The position numbers and the translations under genes were made by a program. The notes below the pieces were generated by a model. That model ran no database searches and had not been told where the DNA came from. It worked only from the letters and a program-made list of their open reading frames with translations. From CAIODY01 sp041192505 (GTDB lineage: Bacteria > Bacteroidota > Bacteroidia > Chitinophagales > CAIODY01), in the NCBI GenBank assembly GCA_041192505.1, contig JBEEMV010000226.1:1-20577 (forward strand): a stretch of DNA of 20,577 nucleotides, read 5' to 3'. Numbering within the stretch: position 1 is the stretch's first letter; every line of letters starts with the position of its first letter. Positions 15,083 to 20,577 of this stretch are shown one piece after another.

Positions 15083-15979
15083 TTGGAACAAGGAAAAAAT
15101 AAACGTAGCTTTTGGCAACAACTTAAAAACAAATATAGGTTAGTTATCATGAATGATAAAACCTATCAGGAGTTAGCAAGTTTGCGTTTAAGCCGCTTAA
15201 ATATATTTATTGCTTTAAGCACTTTATCGGTTTCGCTTATCATTATTACAGTAATGCTAATTATTGCTACACCTTTAAAAGAATACATACCGGGCTATGG
15301 CGATGTAAGTAGCCGCAATGAAATTATTCAATTACGATTAAAAGCTGATTCGTTAGAACAACTATCGGCAGCAACCGATTTGTATTTAAAAAATATAAAT
15401 AGAATTATTGATGGCAATATGGATGGCAGCAAACCTGCGCCACCTACCAAAAACCAAAACGATAATTATTCGAAAATTAACATTGAATCTAATTCGGCCG
15501 ATGATGCTGAACTAAGAGCTACGGAAGAAAAAAAAGAAAAATTTTTGATTAAAAACAAATCGGGTAATTCGAATTTGGGTGATGTAAAAACTGGAACAAA
15601 AATTTCGGAATTTTATTTTTTCAGTCCGCTTAAAGGCACTATTTCATCTGTATTTAATCCTGCTGCTAATCATTTCGGAATTGATATTGCCTCGGCAAAA
15701 AGCGAACCTATAAAAGCTACTTTAGATGGTGTAGTAATTTTTAGCGATTGGACATTAGAAAACGGTTATACCATTTCTATTCAACATGCTAATAGCATAG
15801 TTTCAATGTATAAACACTGCTCGGTATTATATAAAAAAGTAGGCAATTTTGTAAAAGCTGGCGATGTAATTTCGGTAGTAGGTAATACGGGCGAATTATC
15901 TCATGGCCCACATTTGCATTTCGAATTATGGTATAATGGCATTGCTGTAAATCCTAAGAATTTTGTAAATTTTAATTAA
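15083..15979 (+). CDS. M23-family (LytM-type) peptidoglycan endopeptidase, membrane anchored
   Basis: The 298-aa protein has a short cytoplasmic head with FWQQLKNKYRLVIMNDKTYQE (10-30), which is conserved among Bacteroidota M23 proteins. One membrane helix (about 42-64) precedes a polar linker (75-175) and a C-terminal peptidase domain (180-298). The zinc and catalytic residues are present: His197 and Asp201 in HFGIDIAS, His245 in MYKH, and HLH (277-279) in GPHLHFELW. It should cleave peptide crosslinks in the periplasm or scaffold cell-wall enzymes. The start is TTG at 15083. The first ATG (codon 23) would cut into the conserved head, and no ATG or GTG lies further upstream in frame. It diverges from the SprE/PorW-like gene. 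Confidence 0.92.
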   Translation: MEQGKNKRSFWQQLKNKYRLVIMNDKTYQELASLRLSRLNIFIALSTLSVSLIIITVMLIIATPLKEYIPGYGDVSSRNEIIQLRLKADSLEQLSAATDLYLKNINRIIDGNMDGSKPAPPTKNQNDNYSKINIESNSADDAELRATEEKKEKFLIKNKSGNSNLGDVKTGTKISEFYFFSPLKGTISSVFNPAANHFGIDIASAKSEPIKATLDGVVIFSDWTLENGYTISIQHANSIVSMYKHCSVLYKKVGNFVKAGDVISVVGNTGELSHGPHLHFELWYNGIAVNPKNFVNFN

Positions 15980-16122
15980 TTTTAATCTTTCGCTGAAATG
16001 AGCGTTCTCACTCACATTTAAATTGTTTCAATAAAAGTAGTTTTTAAAAACTCACATCTTAATAAAAACAACATACAATAAAATTGAATTAAAGTTGTTA
16101 TACCACTCATTAATCTTTTAGC

Positions 16123-16130
16123 TACATTTG
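16123..16130 (+). promoter_or_regulatory. -7 promoter box for bamD-rpoZ
   Basis: TACATTTG followed by CA matches TAnnTTTG. Seven bases separate it from the ATG at 16138, so the transcript would have a leader of only a few bases or none. Confidence 0.55.
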
Positions 16131-16137
16131 CAGCCCG

Positions 16138-16956
16138 ATGAAGAAATCGTATTTATACATAGCCATATTTAGTATAGTAGGTGCCATGCTTTTAACCAGC
16201 TGCGACCCTTATCAAAAGCTGCTTAAAAGTGGCGATTTGAATTTGAAACTAACCAAAGCCAAAGAGTTTTATAATAAAGAAGAGTTTGAAAAAGCTCAGC
16301 CTTTATTCGAAGAAGTATTGGCTACATTACGTGGCACAAAAAACTTCGAACAGGTTTATTATTACTATGCTTGGTCGCATTATGGTAGTAAAGATTACAT
16401 GATGGCAGCTTACCATTTTAAATACATTGGCGATAACTATCCCAATTTTGAAAACGCTACCGAGTGCGAATACATGAGCGCTTATTGCTATTATTTGCTT
16501 TCGCCCGAAGTAAATTTAGATCAAACCGAAACCACAAAAGGCATAAATGCTTTGCAATTATTTATAAATAATCACCCCGAAGATGCAAGGGTTCAAAAAG
16601 CAAATGAATACATTGCAGCACTTCGTGATAAATTAGAATTAAAAGCTACTAGAGCCGCAGATTTATATTACAATATTGGTGATTTAAAAGCATCTATTAT
16701 AGCTTATAAATCAGTATTAAAAGATTTTCCAGATTCAAAAAATGCAGATTATTTAACTTTTCAAATGCTAAAGGCAAGTTATGATTTTGCAAAAGAAAGT
16801 ATTCCTACAAAAAAATCTGAAAGATATTCGGATGCAATCAACTATTATTCGAATTTTATTGATAAATTTGCCACCTCGAAATATTCTAAAGAAGCTCAAA
16901 AAATTTATGATAATTCAAGAGCCGAATTAGAAAAATTGAAAAATAAAAAGCAATAA
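16138..16956 (+). CDS. bamD: Outer membrane protein assembly lipoprotein BamD
   Basis: The 272-aa lipoprotein has its lipobox at LLTSC (Cys22), followed by DPYQKLLKSGD, the usual mature N-terminus of Bacteroidota BamD. Five helix-pair (TPR) repeats follow, with characteristic YYYYAWSHYGSKDYMMAAYHFKYI (about 79-102) and NADYLTFQMLKASYDFA in the C-terminal half. BamD is the essential partner of BamA in inserting beta-barrels into the outer membrane. The ATG at 16138 is fixed by the signal peptide. rpoZ starts 8 nt after the stop, so the two form an operon. Confidence 0.93.
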   Translation: MKKSYLYIAIFSIVGAMLLTSCDPYQKLLKSGDLNLKLTKAKEFYNKEEFEKAQPLFEEVLATLRGTKNFEQVYYYYAWSHYGSKDYMMAAYHFKYIGDNYPNFENATECEYMSAYCYYLLSPEVNLDQTETTKGINALQLFINNHPEDARVQKANEYIAALRDKLELKATRAADLYYNIGDLKASIIAYKSVLKDFPDSKNADYLTFQMLKASYDFAKESIPTKKSERYSDAINYYSNFIDKFATSKYSKEAQKIYDNSRAELEKLKNKKQ

Positions 16957-16964
16957 CAAAATAT

Positions 16965-17303
16965 ATGAGTAATACACCTCCAGCAAAGAAGATGGTTCCA
17001 AGCAATCCAGGCGTTGAAACACGTAGCATGGATGCTTTAAAAGCTAAAACAAATAATGCTTACGAAACTGTAGTAATTATTTCGAAACGTGCTAATCAAT
17101 TAAGCAGCACCATTCGTGAAGAGTTACACAATAAGTTGGCTGAATTTGCTAGCACATCAGATAATTTAGAAGAAATTCACGAAAACCGTGAACAAATAGA
17201 AATCAGTAAGTATTACGAAAAATTACCTCATCCAACCATTCTTGCTACACAAGAATATATGGATGGAAAGGTATACAGCCGTAATCCATCAAGAGAACAA
17301 TAA
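16965..17303 (+). CDS. rpoZ: RNA polymerase omega subunit (Bacteroidota form)
   Basis: The 112-aa protein has TRSMDALKAKTNNAYETVVI (19-38) and ISKRANQLS (39-47). These fit the omega core in which the N-terminal region, the N-x-YE turn and the RA-Q motif contact the beta-prime subunit. The C-terminal tail (EYMDGKVYSRNPSREQ) is typical of the longer Bacteroidota omega. Omega helps assemble RNA polymerase. It follows bamD by 8 nt and is followed by a strong terminator at 17324. coaBC (dfp), which I would expect next in many Bacteroidota, is not there. Confidence 0.87.
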   Translation: MSNTPPAKKMVPSNPGVETRSMDALKAKTNNAYETVVIISKRANQLSSTIREELHNKLAEFASTSDNLEEIHENREQIEISKYYEKLPHPTILATQEYMDGKVYSRNPSREQ

Positions 17304-17323
17304 TTTTTTTTACAGTTTTTTTT

Positions 17324-17358
17324 CACCCTTCTAAGTTCTAAATTTAGAAGGGTGTTTT
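17324..17358 (+). terminator. Intrinsic terminator of bamD-rpoZ
   Basis: CACCCTTCTAA (17324-17334) pairs perfectly with TTAGAAGGGTG (17344-17354), followed by TTTTATTTT. It starts 21 nt after the rpoZ stop, ending the operon there. Confidence 0.9.
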
Positions 17359-17555
17359 ATTTTAATTTGGTATTGTTTAAATTCCAATTCCTTTTTCTTC
17401 GTTTTATGTAATTATTCACAGCCTTTTCTATAGCTCCGAAACAACTTGGCATTCTACTGAATGCTTAAGACTGCGCCAGCAGGAGCATAAAGTAACAGCA
17501 GAAAAAAATTACTTCTTGTTTAATCTTTTATCTTCACAACAAAATCAATAACATT
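17359..17555. other. Intergenic stretch before the DinB-family gene
   Basis: About 200 nt with no supported gene. A less AT-rich patch (about 17459-17495) contains only a nine-codon frame and looks like a remnant or regulatory leader. No TAnnTTTG box is clear; TAATCTTT just upstream of the gene is a poor match. Confidence 0.4.
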
Positions 17556-18071
17556 ATGACACACCAAGAATTTTTTGCCAACCACTGGCACAAGGAAATG
17601 AAACGCACATTAGTTGCTATCAAAGGTTTACCAACTGATATGAGCAAGTTGGAATACAAACCCAATGAAAAGTCGAGAACGGCACATCAAATCATCGGGC
17701 ATATTTTGCCCCATGCCGAAGATATGTTTTTAGCCATCACTTCGGGCGATATAAATGAGCAACAACTTACTTTTAATAACACCGAAGAAGCAGCCACTTA
17801 TTTTGAAAAGAACTCACAATTATTAATTGAAAAAGTAAAAACGGTAAGTGATGAAGATTGGGCAAACAAAATGATTAGCTTAACAGTAGGTAACAGAAAA
17901 ATTTACGAAGGAAAAATGACCGATATGTATTGGACATTATTGTTAGATTTGGTTCATCATCGTGGGCAATTATCAACTTATTACCGGGCAATGGATATGC
18001 GTAATCCTTCTATTTATGGCCCTTCGGCTGAAGACATGGAAGATATGATGAAAGCAGCGGCGAAGAATTAA
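17556..18071 (+). CDS. DinB-family metal-binding four-helix protein
   Basis: The 171-aa protein fits the DinB/YfiT-like four-helix bundle. It begins FFANHWHKEMKRTLVAI and continues with RTAHQIIGHILPHAEDM (41-57), where His49 supplies a metal ligand. DLVHHRGQLSTYYRAM (131-146) carries the other histidines. Members are putative metal-dependent transferases or hydrolases, including thiol transferases; most have no assigned substrate, and despite the name they are not DNA polymerase IV. No signal peptide is present. A small alpha+beta gene follows 97 nt downstream on the same strand and may be linked. The C-terminal 'GPSAEDMEDMM' tail is common in Bacteroidota members. Confidence 0.85.
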   Translation: MTHQEFFANHWHKEMKRTLVAIKGLPTDMSKLEYKPNEKSRTAHQIIGHILPHAEDMFLAITSGDINEQQLTFNNTEEAATYFEKNSQLLIEKVKTVSDEDWANKMISLTVGNRKIYEGKMTDMYWTLLLDLVHHRGQLSTYYRAMDMRNPSIYGPSAEDMEDMMKAAAKN

Positions 18072-18168
18072 TTTCATTAAAACATATAGTGGAATCCAGC
18101 CACCACTTTAATAAACGGGGCGTAATCCGAAAAGCCTTACGAGTAGGAAAAATAAAACAAAATATAAA

Positions 18169-18438
18169 ATGGTAACAATTATTGGTTCACACGAAGTAAA
18201 AGACTTTGCAACATGGAAAGTTGGCTTTGATGGAGATGAAGCAAACAGAGCACAATTTGGTTTAAAATCATTAGGTGTATTTACATCGGTTGAAAATCCT
18301 AACATGGTTACATTTATTTTTGAAGCTCCTAATGCTGAAATTTTGCAAGGCATGATGAGCAATCCACAATTTCAAGAAACGATGAAAAACGCTGGTGTTA
18401 TAGGTATGCCTGTGGTAAGTGTTTTGAATAAAATGTAA
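18169..18438 (+). CDS. Small alpha+beta barrel-like protein of unknown function
   Basis: The 89-aa protein has an alternating pattern. A strand (VTIIGSHEV, 2-10) is followed by a helix (DFATWKVGFDGDEANRAQFG, 12-31), then strands (SLGVFTSVE and MVTFIFEAP, about 34-54). A second helix (AEILQGMMSNPQFQETMKNA, 55-74) and a final strand (GMPVVSVLN) complete it. This order fits the dimeric ferredoxin-like fold of the antibiotic-biosynthesis-monooxygenase/stress-responsive barrel group. The 'VKDFATWKVGFD' segment resembles small Bacteroidota proteins of that group. No catalytic residue can be named, so function is unknown. It lies between the DinB-family gene and a hairpin terminator at 18457. Confidence 0.72.
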   Translation: MVTIIGSHEVKDFATWKVGFDGDEANRAQFGLKSLGVFTSVENPNMVTFIFEAPNAEILQGMMSNPQFQETMKNAGVIGMPVVSVLNKM

Positions 18439-18456
18439 AACAATTTTTAGTACAAT

Positions 18457-18490
18457 AAAATGCTGTTACTTGAAAAAGTAGCAGCATTTT
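18457..18490 (+). terminator. Hairpin terminator after the small alpha+beta gene
   Basis: AAAATGCTGTTACT (18457-18470) pairs with AGTAGCAGCATTTT (18477-18490) with one G-U pair and a TGAAAA loop. The run of T is only four bases long, so it is weaker than the other terminators. It lies 18 nt after the stop. Confidence 0.65.
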
Positions 18491-18523
18491 AAATATCAAA
18501 CCAATACAACAGAATTAAAAATG

Positions 18524-18557
18524 AAAAGCGAATCAAAATTTTGATTCGCTTTTTTTG
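18524..18557. terminator. Second palindromic terminator, perfect 30-nt palindrome
   Basis: AAAAGCGAATCAAAA (18524-18538) is the exact reverse complement of 18539-18553, and further T follow. The plus-strand U-tract is good; the minus strand has only TTTTCAT. It backs up the hairpin at 18457 and shares the GCGAATCAA/TTGATTCGC stem core with the terminator at 4170-4199. Confidence 0.82.
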
Positions 18558-18562
18558 TTTTT

Positions 18563-18690
18563 AAATCCGTTAGGATTTTTTGATGGGTAGAAAAATAAAA
18601 TGAATGATTTACGAAACGTTCCTTAGGAACGTGTGGTGCTGCTCTGTTGCAAATTTTGCTACCCACGAATTGTTCCGATGGAACAAAAAT
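18563..18690. repeat. Cluster of short hairpins, probable dispersed intergenic repeat
   Basis: Three short hairpins share the plan TCC-loop-GGA: AAATCC/GGATTT (18563-18578), ACGTTCC/GGAACGT (18616-18632) and TTGTTCC/GGAACAA (18670-18686). A longer-range pair TGGGTAG (18584-18590) with CTACCCA (18659-18665) encloses the middle one. The element is less AT-rich than its surroundings, ends six bases before the stop of the next gene, and has no convincing coding frame. It resembles the short palindromic intergenic repeats common in Bacteroidota genomes. Only one copy is in the window, so its repetition is inferred. Confidence 0.5.
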
Positions 18691-18695
18691 GAAAA

Positions 18696-19616
18696 TCACT
18701 TTCTTTTCATTAAAAAAGGCCAAGTCCCAAATTCACAAGATTCCATTCCTTTCAGTTCATTGAAACCCTTTTCAAAATTTTGCTCTTCAATATTTAACGA
18801 CAGATAATAATAGTTAGAAGCATTGCTAATTCTATCTTTAGTATTGATAAAGTTATTTCTTCTTTTTAGCAGGATAACATTGTTTTTTAGATAGTTGACG
18901 TAAAAATTATCGATATGAAAAACGCCACTAAAATCTTGTTGATTCGGATATCTTTCTTTCCAAGTAAAATCATCGGTAATTTCTACTTCATAATTATTTC
19001 CATCTGGCAAAATACATTGCCATTTTCCAGTAATCTTTTTTATGTCAAAAAGGGATTCAAATTTTTCTCGTTCTGTTTTGTTTTGCTCATTCAATGCTTG
19101 ATTAGTTGATTTTAGTGTTTCAACTGTTGCAGAACTTGAGCTTTGAATTTCCTCAATTACTTTACTCAAATCATCATTTTCATTTCTTTTATCATTGAGC
19201 GACTTCTCTATTTCGGCAATTTTTTTATTCGCATTTTCTAATGCTTCTTTCAAATCATTATGCCTTTCTTTTGAAACAATTTTTTTGCTGTCAATTGATA
19301 AAATTCTTGATTTAATTAGTCTTTCCGCAGCGGTAAAAATTGCTAAACTTAAATAACTAAACAATAAGTAGAATAATATACCTATGAAAGTCCAGAGAAT
19401 TGGGGTCCAAAATAAATCACAGTAACCCCTTGTGTATATGTAGTTTTCGATTATGTAAAGTTTATCAACTCTCTCACAATCTTTATCAAAATTGAAAAGA
19501 GAATAAACAAAATCCCAATTATGGATTATCCATACGGCAATGAATGTCCCACCAAATGGATTTTTTACTTTTTCAATTATTCCATTAAAAGCATCTTTGA
19601 AATTATCTAAAAACAT
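18696..19616 (-). CDS. Two-TM, coiled-coil, beta-domain protein of unknown function
   Basis: I do not recognise a named family. The 306-aa product has KNPFGGTFIAVWIIHNWDFVYSLF (18-41), forming a first membrane segment. After a loop of about 25 residues comes a second, longer one (about 69-97). A charged helical coiled coil rich in Glu, Lys and Asn spans about 112-188, followed by a C-terminal beta-rich domain (193-306). That domain begins ITGKWQCILPDG and has strand-like VEITDDFTW, GVFHIDNFYVNYL and VILLKRRN, a lipocalin-like pattern. The short hydrophilic ends and two segments suggest both N-terminus and C-terminal domain in the cytoplasm (inference). The ATG at 19616 is 12 nt after the thiC stop on the same strand, so it is probably on the thiC transcript. 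It looks accessory and not thiamine-related. A defence or stress effector is one possibility, without a partner gene in view. Confidence 0.78.
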   Translation of the reverse strand: MFLDNFKDAFNGIIEKVKNPFGGTFIAVWIIHNWDFVYSLFNFDKDCERVDKLYIIENYIYTRGYCDLFWTPILWTFIGILFYLLFSYLSLAIFTAAERLIKSRILSIDSKKIVSKERHNDLKEALENANKKIAEIEKSLNDKRNENDDLSKVIEEIQSSSSATVETLKSTNQALNEQNKTEREKFESLFDIKKITGKWQCILPDGNNYEVEITDDFTWKERYPNQQDFSGVFHIDNFYVNYLKNNVILLKRRNNFINTKDRISNASNYYYLSLNIEEQNFEKGFNELKGMESCEFGTWPFLMKRK

Positions 19617-19628
19617 AACGTTATAATT

Positions 19629-20577
19629 TTAAACTCCTTCAACATAAATCTCACTTCCTTTCTCCTTAAACTCTTTACTTTTTTCCAACATAGCATTGGC
19701 AATGGCTTCTGCATCGAGGTTGGCAGCGTATTCACGTACTTGTTGTGTAATTTCCATCGAACAAAATTTTGGGCCACACATGCTACAAAAGTGAGCCACC
19801 TTTGCATTGTCGCTTGGTAAAGTTGCATCATGAAATTCACGAGCAGTATCAGGGTCAAGCGATAGATTAAATTGGTCTTGCCAACGGAAATCGAATCGTG
19901 CCTGCGACAATAAATTATCTCTCAACTGGGCAGTGTGGTGTCCCTTTGCCAAATCAGCAGCATGGGCAGCCAGTTTGTAAGTAATCACTCCATCTTTCAC
20001 ATCTTTTTTATTCGGCAAACCGAGGTGTTCTTTTGGCGTAACATAACACAACATGGCACAGCCAAACCAACCAATCATAGCAGCACCAATGCCGCTGGTG
20101 ATGTGGTCGTAGCCCGGTGCAATATCAGTTGTCAATGGGCCTAAAGTATAAAATGGTGCTTCGTGGCATTCCGCCAATTGCTTATCCATGTTCTCTTTTA
20201 TCAGGTGCATGGGCACATGTCCCGGCCCTTCAATCATCGTTTGTATATCATGCTTCCAAGCAATTTTTGTGAGTTCGCCTAACGTTTCTAACTCGGCAAA
20301 CTGTGCTCTATCATTAGCATCGGCAATACTTCCGGGGCGTAAACCATCGCCCAAAGAAAAGGCAACATCATACGCTTTCATGATTTCACAAATCTCTTCG
20401 AAGTGAGTGTACAAGAAATTTTCTTTGTGATGAGCCAAACACCATTTAGCCATAATAGAGCCACCACGGCTCACTATGCCCGTTACTCTGTTTGCTGTCA
20501 TGGGCACATAACGCAACAAGACCCCTGCATGAATGGTGAAATAATCAACGCCTTGTTCGGCTTGTTCAATCAATGTA
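19629..20577 (-). CDS. thiC: Phosphomethylpyrimidine synthase ThiC, C-terminal part
   Basis: The gene enters from the right edge; the last 315 or so residues are visible. ThiC is a radical-SAM enzyme that rearranges aminoimidazole ribotide to hydroxymethylpyrimidine phosphate for thiamine. Visible blocks are HAGVLLRYVPMTANRVTGI, SRGGSIMAKW, FSLGDGLRPGSIADA, EGPGHVPMHLI and GPLTTDIAPGYDHITSGIGAA. The C-terminal CSMCGPKFC (CxxCxxxxC) binds the 4Fe-4S cluster. All visible active-site elements are intact. The 306-aa membrane protein follows after 12 nt, instead of another thi gene. Any TPP riboswitch would lie upstream, outside the window. Confidence 0.97.
   Translation of the reverse strand, partial: TLIEQAEQGVDYFTIHAGVLLRYVPMTANRVTGIVSRGGSIMAKWCLAHHKENFLYTHFEEICEIMKAYDVAFSLGDGLRPGSIADANDRAQFAELETLGELTKIAWKHDIQTMIEGPGHVPMHLIKENMDKQLAECHEAPFYTLGPLTTDIAPGYDHITSGIGAAMIGWFGCAMLCYVTPKEHLGLPNKKDVKDGVITYKLAAHAADLAKGHHTAQLRDNLLSQARFDFRWQDQFNLSLDPDTAREFHDATLPSDNAKVAHFCSMCGPKFCSMEITQQVREYAANLDAEAIANAMLEKSKEFKEKGSEIYVEGV

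Noticed and set aside
16039..16052. AGTTTTTAAAAACT palindrome after the M23 gene
   Set aside because: Only A/T pairs apart from the ends, no loop and no following T-run; expected often in DNA this AT-rich.
17459..17495. Possible tRNA or gene remnant in the G+C-richer patch
   Set aside because: No cloverleaf arms or TTCGA-type loop, and only a nine-codon frame.
18496..18723. Minus-strand 75-codon frame across the hairpin cluster
   Set aside because: It is a reading of the palindromic element, covers the terminator, and overlaps the end of the real gene at 18696. Its composition is unlike the neighbours.
18604..18807. Plus-strand 67-codon frame
   Set aside because: It starts in the hairpin element and runs antisense through the end of the two-TM gene; no protein-like pattern.

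Overview
The window is AT-rich chromosomal DNA from a member of the Bacteroidota, probably from the Chitinophagales/Sphingobacteriales side, although the sequence alone does not fix the order. The evidence is convergent. There is a SprE/PorW-type component of gliding and type IX secretion, and a long IleRS with the GIHH signature followed by a TraR/DksA-like protein. A bamD-rpoZ pair with a Bacteroidota-style omega subunit is present. Starts mostly lack Shine-Dalgarno sequences, and seven TAnnTTTGC boxes match the phylum's -7 promoter element.

Layout. 1-212 (-) is the start of a nucleotide-sugar epimerase. 213-738 has no assigned gene but holds a hairpin, a 33-codon membrane ORF and a 12-nt palindrome. 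739-4153 (+) is a lipoprotein, fructose-1,6-bisphosphatase, PduO-type cobalamin adenosyltransferase and a stand-alone nuoH, closed by a perfect palindromic terminator. 4262-5475 (-) is a secreted 110-aa protein and a DagK/YegS-type lipid kinase, divergent from kdsB (5532-6251, +). 6252-6480 holds a structured stretch and two terminators. 6481-10800 (-) is ileS followed by a DksA-like protein with a histone-H1-like Lys/Ala/Pro tail. 10972-11823 (+) is a metallo-beta-lactamase-fold hydrolase, convergent with zapA and sprE/porW (11827-14976, -). 15083-17303 (+) is an M23 peptidase, bamD and rpoZ. 17556-18438 (+) is a DinB-family protein and a small alpha+beta protein. 18524-18690 is a palindromic terminator followed by a cluster of short hairpins that looks like a dispersed intergenic repeat. 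18696-20577 (-) is the 3' part of thiC and, 12 nt downstream, an unrecognised two-TM, coiled-coil, beta-domain protein.

Most genes are housekeeping: envelope (kdsB, bamD, M23, sprE/porW, lipid kinase), central metabolism (fbp, nuoH, thiC, cobalamin adenosylation), translation and transcription (ileS, rpoZ, DksA-like) and division (zapA). No CRISPR array, transposase, phage module, rRNA or tRNA was seen. I do not see a complete new multi-gene system. The parts most worth a second look are the orphan two-TM protein behind thiC, the H1-tailed DksA-like protein, the repeat at 18563-18690, the structured RNA candidate after kdsB, and two promoters so close to their ATG that leaderless mRNAs are likely.
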